DNA of 64,000 nt from Croceimicrobium sp963977415. Its GTDB lineage: Bacteria; Bacteroidota; Bacteroidia; Flavobacteriales; Schleiferiaceae. Below are positions 56,077 to 63,580 of the stretch, in pieces. Within the stretch, counting starts at the first letter, position 1. Every line of letters starts with the position of its first letter. The stretch spans positions 191,233 to 255,232 of the forward strand of contig CAXBOS010000005.1 in NCBI GenBank assembly GCA_963977415.1. Direction: 5' to 3'. Below the pieces are notes generated by a model. The model was not told the origin of the DNA and ran no database searches. It saw only the letters and a program-made list of their open reading frames with translations. A program made the translations under genes and the position numbers.

Positions 56077-59022
56077 ATGCTCAACAATCACAGTTATTAC
56101 AGTTTAAGCTACGGCATCCTCTCCCCTAAAGAGTGGGTAGAATGGGCGCAAGAGAACCAAGAAGAACAGATTTGCCTCACCGATATTAATTGCACCGCCG
56201 GGAATATTGAGTTTATCCGTCTCGCTAAAGAAGCAGGCATTAAAGCCATTGTGGGCATCGATTTCAGGAATGGGGTGGAGCAACTTTATATTGCCCTTGC
56301 CCGCAACCGTAGTAGCTATGCCGAAATGAATCGCTTCCTCTCCCAAGAACAAATAGAGGGCAAAGGCCTTCCGGCAGAAGCGCCCCTAAAAGAAGCCTTT
56401 ATTATTTATCCTTTTGATAAGGTTCCCCAGCGTACCCTCTACCCTTACGAGTATATTGGCATTGCCCCCCATGAGCTCAATAAACTGCGCTTTTCGGTTT
56501 TAAAAAATGAAACCGATAAAATGGTTATGCTGCGCAGCAACAGCTTTCGCGAGAAGCGTGACTATAATACCCATCGTCTTTTAAGAGCCATCGGTGAAAA
56601 CAAACTATTAAGTAAATTAAAACCTGAAGAACAAGCGCCGGCGCAATGGGGCCTGCTAAACAGTAAAGAGCTGAGCGAACTTTACCAAGACTTCCCCAAA
56701 ATTATCGCCAATAGCAAAAGGCTTTTGGAGGAATGCGAACTCGACTTTGAATTCAAAAATTACAGTCGCAGTGAAAACCGCCGTTACTATACCGACAGCG
56801 CCACGGGAGACCGCGAAATTATTCGTTCCCTCTGTTATAATGGTTTGGAATACCGCTATCCCAATCCTAACCCAGAAGTGTATGAACGCCTAGAAAAAGA
56901 ACTAGATGTAATTGAGAAACGCGGTTATTACAGCTACTTCCTCATTAACTGGGACATTGTAAACTACGCCCGCCGCAAAGGTTATTTTTACGTGGGTCGA
57001 GGTAGCGGTGCCAATAGTTTAGTGGCCTATATTTTACGCATCACTGATGTAGATCCGATTAAATTGGACTTGTACTTCGAGCGTTTTATAAACCTATCTC
57101 GGCGACAGCCCCCCGATTTTGATATTGACTTTTCTTGGCGCGACCGGCAAGATATTACCCGCTATATTTTCGAGCGCTTTCCTAAAGCCTGCTTACTGGG
57201 TTCGCATACTACTTTTAAGTACAAGGCTATTGTGCGCGAGTTGGGAAAAGTATTGGGTTTGCCCAGCCGCGATATTGATCAGTTAAGCACTTGGCGTAAA
57301 GAAAAGGCAGAACTGGACGATATGCAGAAACTAGTTTTAAAATACGGTCAGCGTATTGAAGGCTTCCCGCATCACCTTACCATACATTCCAGTGGCATTC
57401 TTATTCCCGAAAATGATATTTACCAATATGGCGCCACCCTCCTACCGCCCAAAGGTTTCCCTACTAGTCATTTCGATATGTATTCGGCCGAAGATATTGG
57501 GCTTTATAAATTCGATATTCTCGGGCAAAGAGGTCTCGCTAAAATTAAGGATGCCCTCCTACTGGTCAAGCAAAATTATCCCGAAGCGAAAGACTTAGAC
57601 ATTCATAAAGTGCAGCCTTTTTATGAAGATGAAAAAATAAAAAGCATGCTGCGCGAAGGACAAACCATGGCTTGTTTTTACGTGGAGTCGCCTGCTATGC
57701 GCGGACTTTTGCGCAAGCTTCGAGCCGATAGTTACCTTGGTCTGGTAGCGGCCAGCTCCATTATTCGTCCGGGAGTTTCCGCTAGCGGCATGATGGCCGA
57801 ATACATTAGGCGCTTCCGCGATCCTAAACTGCGTAAATACATTCACCCGAAGATTGGCGAAATATTAGGCGAAACCTTTGGGGTGATGGTCTACCAAGAA
57901 GACGTGCTTAAAGTAGCGCATTACTTTGCGGGCCTTAGTTTAGAAGAAGCCGATGTGCTGCGCCGCGGCATGAGTTGGAAATTTCGCGAGCGCAACGAGT
58001 TTGATAGTATTAAGGATAAGTTTTTTAGCAATTGTAAAGAAAAGGGCTATCCCGATGCCGTTACCAGCGAAGTGTGGCGACAAATTGAAAGTTTTGGCAA
58101 TTATGCTTTTGCCAAAGGACACTCGGCTAGCTATGCTGTAGAAAGTTACCAAAGTCTTTATCTCAAAGCCTATTACCCCCTAGAATATATGCTGGCCACC
58201 CTAAATAATGGCGGAGGATTTTACAGTGTAGAAACCTACCTCAACGAGTTTCGTTTAAACGGAGGAACAGTAGAAGCCCCCTGCGTTAATCATTCTGAAA
58301 TGGAAAGTACGCTGCATCAAAAACACCTGTTTTTAGGCTTCCAAAACTTAAAGGATTTTGAAGACCGAGTGGTGCTGAATATTCTCCGCGAAAGACATTT
58401 AAAAGGGAAATATACGAGTCTGCACGATTTTACCGAACGCGTAGAAATTTCCTTGGAACAACTAATTATCCTCATTCGCATTAATGCCTTTCGTAGCATT
58501 GAGCCCGACAAGAAAAAACTATTGTGGGAAGCGCATTTTCTTTTAGGCTCCGCTAAAAAATCGGCCCCAGTAAGCGACCTCTTTCGCAATGAGCCCCCCA
58601 AATTAGTAATCCCCGAACTGGAGCATCATCAGCTCGAAAATGCGGTAGATGAAATTGAACTGTTGGGCTTCCCCTTGAGTTCGCCTTTTCAGCTCGTGCC
58701 AAGCCTACCCGAAAACACCATTGCCGCCCAAGACATTCCGCGGCATAAAGGACAAAAGGTGCGCTTATGCGGATACCTAATTCACGTTAAGAATCTTAGC
58801 ACCCGCGCCCAAGTTTCGCAGCACATGATGTTTGGAACCTTTTTAGATCAAGCCGGGCATTTTATTGATACCGTTCACTTCCCGCAATCGGCTGCCCAAT
58901 ATCGCTTTAAGGGAAAAGGGATTTATTTAATTGAGGGCTTTGTAATTGAAGAGTACGACTTTTATAGTGTAGAGGTTTTGTATTTAGAGCGGCTGCCTTA
59001 TGTTAATTTTGAGGATGTGTGA
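56077..59022 (+). CDS. DNA polymerase III alpha-like protein with degenerate PHP domain
   Basis: At 981 residues it is shorter than a replicative DnaE (about 1150 or more). The N-terminal PHP domain keeps HSYYSLSYG and LTDINCTAGNIEFIRLAKEAGIKAIVG. It lacks most metal ligands: the canonical HxH pair is NN, and TDH reads TDI. The polymerase core is intact, with Asp349 and Asp351 in PDFDIDF, and YKFDILGQRGLAKIKDALLLV. A C-terminal OB domain is present (KVRLCGYLIHVKNLSTRA). This matches error-prone DnaE2-type polymerases paired with DinB or ImuB. It probably functions in translesion synthesis. Confidence 0.92.
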   Translation: MLNNHSYYSLSYGILSPKEWVEWAQENQEEQICLTDINCTAGNIEFIRLAKEAGIKAIVGIDFRNGVEQLYIALARNRSSYAEMNRFLSQEQIEGKGLPAEAPLKEAFIIYPFDKVPQRTLYPYEYIGIAPHELNKLRFSVLKNETDKMVMLRSNSFREKRDYNTHRLLRAIGENKLLSKLKPEEQAPAQWGLLNSKELSELYQDFPKIIANSKRLLEECELDFEFKNYSRSENRRYYTDSATGDREIIRSLCYNGLEYRYPNPNPEVYERLEKELDVIEKRGYYSYFLINWDIVNYARRKGYFYVGRGSGANSLVAYILRITDVDPIKLDLYFERFINLSRRQPPDFDIDFSWRDRQDITRYIFERFPKACLLGSHTTFKYKAIVRELGKVLGLPSRDIDQLSTWRKEKAELDDMQKLVLKYGQRIEGFPHHLTIHSSGILIPENDIYQYGATLLPPKGFPTSHFDMYSAEDIGLYKFDILGQRGLAKIKDALLLVKQNYPEAKDLDIHKVQPFYEDEKIKSMLREGQTMACFYVESPAMRGLLRKLRADSYLGLVAASSIIRPGVSASGMMAEYIRRFRDPKLRKYIHPKIGEILGETFGVMVYQEDVLKVAHYFAGLSLEEADVLRRGMSWKFRERNEFDSIKDKFFSNCKEKGYPDAVTSEVWRQIESFGNYAFAKGHSASYAVESYQSLYLKAYYPLEYMLATLNNGGGFYSVETYLNEFRLNGGTVEAPCVNHSEMESTLHQKHLFLGFQNLKDFEDRVVLNILRERHLKGKYTSLHDFTERVEISLEQLIILIRINAFRSIEPDKKKLLWEAHFLLGSAKKSAPVSDLFRNEPPKLVIPELEHHQLENAVDEIELLGFPLSSPFQLVPSLPENTIAAQDIPRHKGQKVRLCGYLIHVKNLSTRAQVSQHMMFGTFLDQAGHFIDTVHFPQSAAQYRFKGKGIYLIEGFVIEEYDFYSVEVLYLERLPYVNFEDV

Positions 59023-59033
59023 AGAATGAAGTT

Positions 59034-59385
59034 TAACCACAAAGGACAAAGGATAACTGCACCGAAAAACCTCTGTGAACTTTGTGTAACTCTCCGTGTG
59101 ATTTGTGGTAAAAAACCATCAAGCTTAACCACAGAACACAAAGAATAGCCACCCCGAAAAAAACCTCTGTGAACTTTGTGAAAATCTCCGTGCGCTTTGT
59201 GGTAAAAAACCGTCAAGCTTAACCACAGAGAGGAGCGCAAAGTAGACACAGAGAACGCAAAGAATAGCTACACCGAAAAACCTCCATGAACTTTGTGGTT
59301 AAAACAAATAAGTACTTATAAAGACCACCATAGCGCAGTTGTGCTAAACTCCGTGTAATTTGTGGTAAAAAACCAGAACCACTCA
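59034..59385. repeat. Array of ~90-115-bp palindromic repeats upstream of the GxxExxY gene
   Basis: Two near-complete units (59032-59124, 59125-59218), a third truncated unit (59219-59305) and a remnant (about 59345-59385) share TTAACCACAGAG, CGCAAAG, ACCTCTGTGAACTTTGTG and CTCCGTG...TTTGTGGT. Each unit is an imperfect palindrome: the CACAAAG...CACGGAG half is the complement of the CTCCGTG...CTTTGTG half. Between the third unit and the remnant lie about 40 unrelated bases. This fills the gap between dnaE and the GxxExxY gene. Confidence 0.85.
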
Positions 59386-59387
59386 GA

Positions 59388-59780
59388 ATGAATAACTCAG
59401 TAAATCAGATTGCCAAGGTAGTTATTGGATGTGCAATAGAGGTACATCAAGCTTTAGGACCAGGTCTATTAGAAAGCGCCTATAAAGAATGTCTGCTTTT
59501 TAAGCTAAGGCAAGATGGTTTATTGGTGGAAAAAGAAAAGCCGATACCCGTAGTTTTTGAAGAAGTAAAACTAGAATGTGGTTACAGAATAGATCTATTG
59601 GTGGAAAATAAAGTAGTGATCGAATTAAAAAGCGTAGAAAGCTTGACTGATGTTCATCTAGCTCAAACCTTAACTTATATGAAGCTTGGAAATTATAAAC
59701 TTGGGCTTCTAATAAATTTCAATGTATCACTATTAAAAAAAGGAATAAAAAGAGTGATAAATGGTGACTTAAATCAATAA
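59388..59780 (+). CDS. GxxExxY protein (PD-(D/E)XK nuclease-like)
   Basis: The 130-residue protein carries the name motif in LGPGLLESAYKECL (about residues 24-37) and the nuclease-like core CGYRIDLLVENKVVIELKSVESL, which has the D-x(n)-E-x-K arrangement. It continues with HLAQTLTYMKLGNYKLGLLINFNVSLLKKGIKRVING. GxxExxY proteins are widespread in Bacteroidota and other phyla. They often sit among palindromic repeats like these, and their function is unknown. It has the same strand as its dnaE and SRAP neighbours but is isolated by repeats on both sides, which suggests a mobile or repeat-coupled module. Confidence 0.9.
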   Translation: MNNSVNQIAKVVIGCAIEVHQALGPGLLESAYKECLLFKLRQDGLLVEKEKPIPVVFEEVKLECGYRIDLLVENKVVIELKSVESLTDVHLAQTLTYMKLGNYKLGLLINFNVSLLKKGIKRVINGDLNQ

Positions 59781-59782
59781 AC

Positions 59783-60246
59783 ACTCGGTAAGCTTTGTGG
59801 TGAAAAACCATCGAGCTTAACCACAGAGAACGTAAAGTAGACACGGAGAACACAAAGAATAGCCGCACCAAAAAAACCTCCGTGACCTTTGTGTAACTCT
59901 CCGTGGGCTTTGTGGTGAAAAACCATCGGGCTTAACCACAGAGAACGCAAAGTAGACACGGAGAACACAAAGAATAGCCGCACCCAAAAAAAAAACCGTG
60001 AACTTTGTGTAAGTCTCCGTGGGCTTTGTGATGAAAAACCATCGAGCTTAACCACAGAGAACGCAAAGTAGACATGGAGAACACAAAGAATAGCCACACC
60101 GAAAAAACCTCCGTGACCTTTGTGTAACTCTCCGTGGGCTTTGTGGTGAAAAACATCGGGCTTAACCACAGAGAAACGCAAAGAATAGCCGCACCGAAAA
60201 ACCTCCGTGAACTTTGTGTCAATCTCAGTGTGCTTTGTGGTAAAAA
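59783..60246. repeat. Array of ~115-bp palindromic repeats downstream of the GxxExxY gene
   Basis: A remnant (about 59783-59814) is followed by three full units of about 115 bp (about 59816-59932, 59933-60047, 60048-60161) and a shortened fourth (60162-60246). Units share TTAACCACAGAGAACGCAAAG, TAGACACGGAGAACACAAAG, AATAGCCGCACC, and CTCCGTGGGCTTTGTGGTG with few differences. The units are more uniform than those upstream of the GxxExxY gene. They occupy nearly all the 523 bp before the SRAP gene. Long minus-strand reading frames in the array come only from repetition. Confidence 0.88.
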
Positions 60247-60303
60247 AGCGAGAGTGACTCGAAAAAAAACATGAAGTTCAAAAACCATCCTTAACTTTAA
60301 CCC

Positions 60304-61113
60304 ATGTGTTACGATTCCGCCGCTTTATCCAAAAGAAGTCTCGACTATGCCAAGCGCATAGGTTATGGCCCCGAAACCATTGAAGAGCTGGAACAACAAT
60401 TTTTACGTTTACGCGAAATTAGCGGTCCCGTTTTTCATGCTAATGGCTATGATCATCCGGCTTTACCGATAGTTTTAGAAGAAGAAAAAAAAGAGGTGAA
60501 ACTCTTTCAATGGGGCCTCGTTCCCCAGTGGACAAAGAATTTAGAACAGGCGCAGCAAGTTTGGAATCACACCTTAAACGCCCGCTCCGAAACCATTTTC
60601 GAAAAACCCGCTTATCGCGAAGCAGCCGAAAAACGACGCTGCTTGGTGGTACTAGATGGATTTTATGAGCATCACCATAAGGGCAGCAGAACTTTCCCTT
60701 ATTATATTCAAATGGCCAATAAAGAACCGATGATTATGGCGGGAATTTACGAGCGCTGGATTAATCCCGAGGACCAAAATAGCCTTTTCACCTTCAGCAT
60801 TGTAACCACTCGTGCAAATAGCCTTTTACAGGAAATTCATAATAATCCCAAAATGAAGGAGGCTCGCATTCCCCTTATTCTCAATCGTGAAAAACAGGAA
60901 TTATGGTTGAGTAAGCTATCTCCCGAAAGGGATGAAAAAACCTTTTCAGAGATTTTTAAGCCCATTGCTAGTGAGGAGCTTATAGCGCATACAGTGGCCC
61001 CTTTGCGGGGGATGCGTAAAGTGGGAAATATACCGCTGGCCCAAGAAGAGAAAGTTTATCCCGTATTAATGCAGGATGATAGCGACGAGCACGGGCAGAT
61101 TTCCTTATTTTAA
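60304..61113 (+). CDS. SOS response-associated peptidase (SRAP/YedK/HMCES family)
   Basis: The 269-residue protein starts MCYDSA, leaving Cys2 at the N-terminus after Met removal. This is the catalytic residue that forms a covalent link with abasic sites in single-stranded DNA. Other conserved residues are in LNARSETIF (Asn92), DGFYEHHH (Glu122) and LQEIHNNPKMKEARIPLIL (His179). Relative to the IHxRMP motif there is a short insertion after the histidine. It shields abasic sites at stalled forks. It follows dinB, dnaE and the GxxExxY gene on the same strand, consistent with a DNA-damage cluster. Confidence 0.92.
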   Translation: MCYDSAALSKRSLDYAKRIGYGPETIEELEQQFLRLREISGPVFHANGYDHPALPIVLEEEKKEVKLFQWGLVPQWTKNLEQAQQVWNHTLNARSETIFEKPAYREAAEKRRCLVVLDGFYEHHHKGSRTFPYYIQMANKEPMIMAGIYERWINPEDQNSLFTFSIVTTRANSLLQEIHNNPKMKEARIPLILNREKQELWLSKLSPERDEKTFSEIFKPIASEELIAHTVAPLRGMRKVGNIPLAQEEKVYPVLMQDDSDEHGQISLF

Positions 61114-61158
61114 ATGAACGTTCAGGCTTAGGACCTGTTACCTTATAAAGACCAATCC

Positions 61159-61875
61159 ATGAAATTAGAAAACAAAGTAGCTTTCATAACCGGTGGCAAC
61201 AAAGGCATCGGCTACGGCATCGCCGAATATCTTTTAAAAGAAGGCATGAAAGTCGCCATAAGTAGTCGTAGTATCGCATCTGCGGAAGCGGCCGCCAAAG
61301 ACCTAGCCCCACAGGGTGAAGTGTTAGCTTTAGAATTAGACGTTCGCGATTACAGCGCCCAAGAAAAGGCAGTTGCCGAGATCTTAGAAAAATGGGGACA
61401 ACTAGACTTAGTGGTTGCCAATGCTGGTATCGGTCATTTCGCCCCGATCGAAGATATGGATATTGAGGAATGGAAAGCAGTAATCGACACCAATGTAAAC
61501 GGGGTGTTTTATACTTCCAAAGCGGCCATTCCTGCACTAAAGGACAGCAAGGGTTATATTATTACCATCAGCAGTTTGGCCGGAACTAACTTCTTCCAGC
61601 AAGGCACAGCTTATAACGCCAGTAAATTTGCCGTTACCGGATTTAGTCAAGCGATGATGCTCGACTTGCGTAAATATGGCATCCGCGTAAGTACCATTAT
61701 GCCCGGCTCTGTAACCAGTCATTTTAATGGCCACGAACCAAGCGAAAGTGATGCTTGGAAAATTCAACCCGAAGACATAGGCGAATTAGTGGCGGATCTT
61801 ATGAAAATGAACCCCCGCACCTTACCCAGTAAAATTGAGCTAAGACCTACTATACCGCCATCTGCGAAAGCATAA
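61159..61875 (+). CDS. Short-chain dehydrogenase/reductase
   Basis: The 238-residue Rossmann enzyme has the cofactor motif TGGNKGIGYGIAEYL (residues 11-25), the NAG motif in VVANAGIGHF, the catalytic serine in IITISSLAG, and the YNASKFA motif (YxxxK). It oxidises or reduces an unidentified alcohol or ketone with NAD(P)H. The glycine-rich loop with Asn/Lys at positions after TGG and the Ser-Arg-Ser stretch SSRSIAS suggest NADPH preference, which is inference. It follows the SRAP gene by 45 nt and ends in a clear terminator. Confidence 0.92.
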   Translation: MKLENKVAFITGGNKGIGYGIAEYLLKEGMKVAISSRSIASAEAAAKDLAPQGEVLALELDVRDYSAQEKAVAEILEKWGQLDLVVANAGIGHFAPIEDMDIEEWKAVIDTNVNGVFYTSKAAIPALKDSKGYIITISSLAGTNFFQQGTAYNASKFAVTGFSQAMMLDLRKYGIRVSTIMPGSVTSHFNGHEPSESDAWKIQPEDIGELVADLMKMNPRTLPSKIELRPTIPPSAKA

Positions 61876-61892
61876 GCAACCTATTTTTAATT

Positions 61893-61924
61893 AAGCCCAT
61901 TGCGTGTAGTAATGGGCTTTTTTT
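61893..61924 (+). terminator. Terminator of the SDR gene
   Basis: AAGCCCATT / AATGGGCTT around the loop GCGTGTAGT, followed by a T-run. Confidence 0.9.
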
Positions 61925-61934
61925 AGGGAGTGAT

Positions 61935-62489
61935 TTAGAAAATCTGTGGATTATAATCCTTCTTGTGCTTCGGACCGATATTGCGATAGACCTCTTGGAT
62001 ATAGGTCATATCTTCTTCGAAAACGCCCGTAGGATGATAAACTCCTAGCACGCCCGCCTCCTTTTTATCATAGTCTAAATAGCCCAAGCTGATGGGGACT
62101 TTAGCCTCCATGGCGATGCGATAAAAGCCAGTTTTCCACTTCGGCACCCATTTGCGCGTTCCTTCGGCGGGGACCAGCACTACCATTTTTTTCGACTTCA
62201 ACTGCTCAATGGCGTAGTCGGTTAAATTATTGCGGGTTTTAGAACGGTTAACTCCTACCGCTCCCGTCCAACGAAAAAAGTAGCCGTGTAAACCTTTGGT
62301 ATAAAGGTCTTTAATAAAGTATTTCAAATCAAGACCCATTACCCAAAACGCCGCTAAAGCATAGGGGAAATCCCAATTTGAGGTATGTGGCGCTGCCACC
62401 ATCACCGAATGCTTCATTTCCTCCGTTATCTCTGCTTTCAACTTCCAACCTGCAAGTTTGAAGAACATATTTCCCAAAAACCTTTTCAT
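61935..62489 (-). CDS. PlsC-like lysophospholipid acyltransferase family protein
   Basis: The 184-residue protein carries the HX4D motif APHTSNWDF (residues ~33-41) and the acceptor motif PAEGTRKW (about 108-115) of the PlsC superfamily. It transfers acyl chains to a lysophospholipid or related lipid. It is shorter than PlsC of E. coli (about 245 residues), lacks the N-terminal membrane helices, and has GAVGVNRSK in place of the usual GxIFIDR-type segment. The precise substrate (for example lysophosphatidate or an ornithine/flavolipin precursor) cannot be told. Confidence 0.9.
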   Translation of the reverse strand: MKRFLGNMFFKLAGWKLKAEITEEMKHSVMVAAPHTSNWDFPYALAAFWVMGLDLKYFIKDLYTKGLHGYFFRWTGAVGVNRSKTRNNLTDYAIEQLKSKKMVVLVPAEGTRKWVPKWKTGFYRIAMEAKVPISLGYLDYDKKEAGVLGVYHPTGVFEEDMTYIQEVYRNIGPKHKKDYNPQIF

Positions 62490-62517
62490 GGCTGCAAATT
62501 ACTATAATAGTGATTAG

Positions 62518-62525
62518 TATTTTTG
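62518..62525 (+). promoter_or_regulatory. -7 promoter box of the GluQ-like gene
   Basis: TATTTTTG is an exact TAnnTTTG match, 20 nt before the TTG start at 62546. Confidence 0.55.
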
Positions 62526-62545
62526 ATAAACTTTAAATCTAAAAA

Positions 62546-63427
62546 TTGAAAGGCCGGACCCGCATAGCTCCTACTCCTTCAGGATACTTGCATCTTGGGA
62601 ATTTATTTTCCCTCGTAAATACTTGGTTATTGGCGCATCAATGGGAGCTTGAGCTTTTACTCCGTATCGACGATATGGATCAGGCGCGTTTACGGATGAC
62701 CTATTTGGATGATATTTTCCGCACAATAGAAAGTCTTGGCCTCGACTATGATATTGGCCCTTCTGGTCCAGGTGATTTTCTGGAAAATTGGTCGCAGCGC
62801 AAACGCAAATCGCAATACGACGATATCATTGAACGCCTGAAAGACGAAGGAAAACTCTATCCTTGTGCCTGCTCGCGCAAGGAGCTTTCCACCCATTTAC
62901 GCTCCGAGCATTTTAGCCAAAATTGCTGGAGCAAGAAGCACGCATTTGCGGCTAAGGGGCAAAAATGGCGTTTGAAATATGAAGGGGAATCCGTACGCAT
63001 TTTAAATGGGCAAGGTGAAAGCGAAGAGTCGCAGCTCGCTAATGAAGTTTGGGATTTTGCGGTACGTCGGAAAAATGGCGACCCCGCTTATCAGCTTTGC
63101 TCCTTCAGCGATGATCTACATTTTGGCATTAGCCACATTGTTCGCGGTGAAGATTTGCGCTATTCCAGTTTTGCCCAAGCCTATTTGGGGGAAATTTTAG
63201 GCGAAAAAAGCTTTCGCAAGATGCGTTTTTACCATCATCCCTTGGTGAAATATGAAGGGGAAAAGCTATCAAAAAGTCAGTCTGCCCCCGCGGCTAAATA
63301 TTATTTGGGCGGCCGTAGCAATAAAGAAAGAGTATTAAATTTTATTGCTGCGGAATTAGGGCTAAAAGGTTCGTATTCGGTTTTGACGGATTTGAGGGAA
63401 GCGTATGCAGAGAGTAGGAATTTATAA
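62546..63427 (+). CDS. gluQ: Glutamyl-Q tRNA(Asp) synthetase-like protein
   Basis: The 293-residue protein has the class I synthetase motifs RIAPTPSGYLHLGNL (HIGH-type) and KLSKSQS (KMSKS-type). It has a zinc-type CAC segment (YPCACSRKEL) and lacks the anticodon-binding domain of GltX (about 500 residues). That combination defines GluQ/YadB, which charges glutamate onto queuosine in the anticodon of tRNA-Asp. The start is TTG; no ATG occurs before the HIGH motif. It is divergent from the PlsC-like gene and is the last complete gene in the window. Confidence 0.9.
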   Translation: MKGRTRIAPTPSGYLHLGNLFSLVNTWLLAHQWELELLLRIDDMDQARLRMTYLDDIFRTIESLGLDYDIGPSGPGDFLENWSQRKRKSQYDDIIERLKDEGKLYPCACSRKELSTHLRSEHFSQNCWSKKHAFAAKGQKWRLKYEGESVRILNGQGESEESQLANEVWDFAVRRKNGDPAYQLCSFSDDLHFGISHIVRGEDLRYSSFAQAYLGEILGEKSFRKMRFYHHPLVKYEGEKLSKSQSAPAAKYYLGGRSNKERVLNFIAAELGLKGSYSVLTDLREAYAESRNL

Positions 63428-63476
63428 TTAAAGGGTAATAGAGTTAGAATTCAGTAGGAATTCCAATGTAATATCG

Positions 63477-63496
63477 CCCTGCGATTTATCGCAGGG
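63477..63496. other. Perfect hairpin after the GluQ gene
   Basis: CCCTGCGA / TCGCAGGG with a TTTA loop. There is no T-run after it, so it looks more like a REP-type unit than a terminator. Confidence 0.5.
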
Positions 63497-63580
63497 AATG
63501 GATAAGGGAATTCGGGTGGATTGGGTTTTCGATATTCCAGTTGTGAATTGGTATTGATGATTTTTTTGGCAAGGGTTAAT

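Noticed and set aside
58998..59249. Minus-strand reading frame of 83 codons at the end of dnaE
   Set aside because: It is made of the upstream repeat units and overlaps the dnaE stop; same repetitive translation as the downstream array.
59034..60246. Possible CRISPR array
   Set aside because: Units are ~115 bp, nearly contiguous and similar along their full length, without unique spacers, and no cas gene is present.
59774..60288. Two overlapping minus-strand reading frames of 118-135 codons
   Set aside because: They lie entirely in the ~115-bp repeat array; the translated repeats (AHGELHKGHGGFFG type) come from the repetition, and no start context or homology to known proteins is seen.
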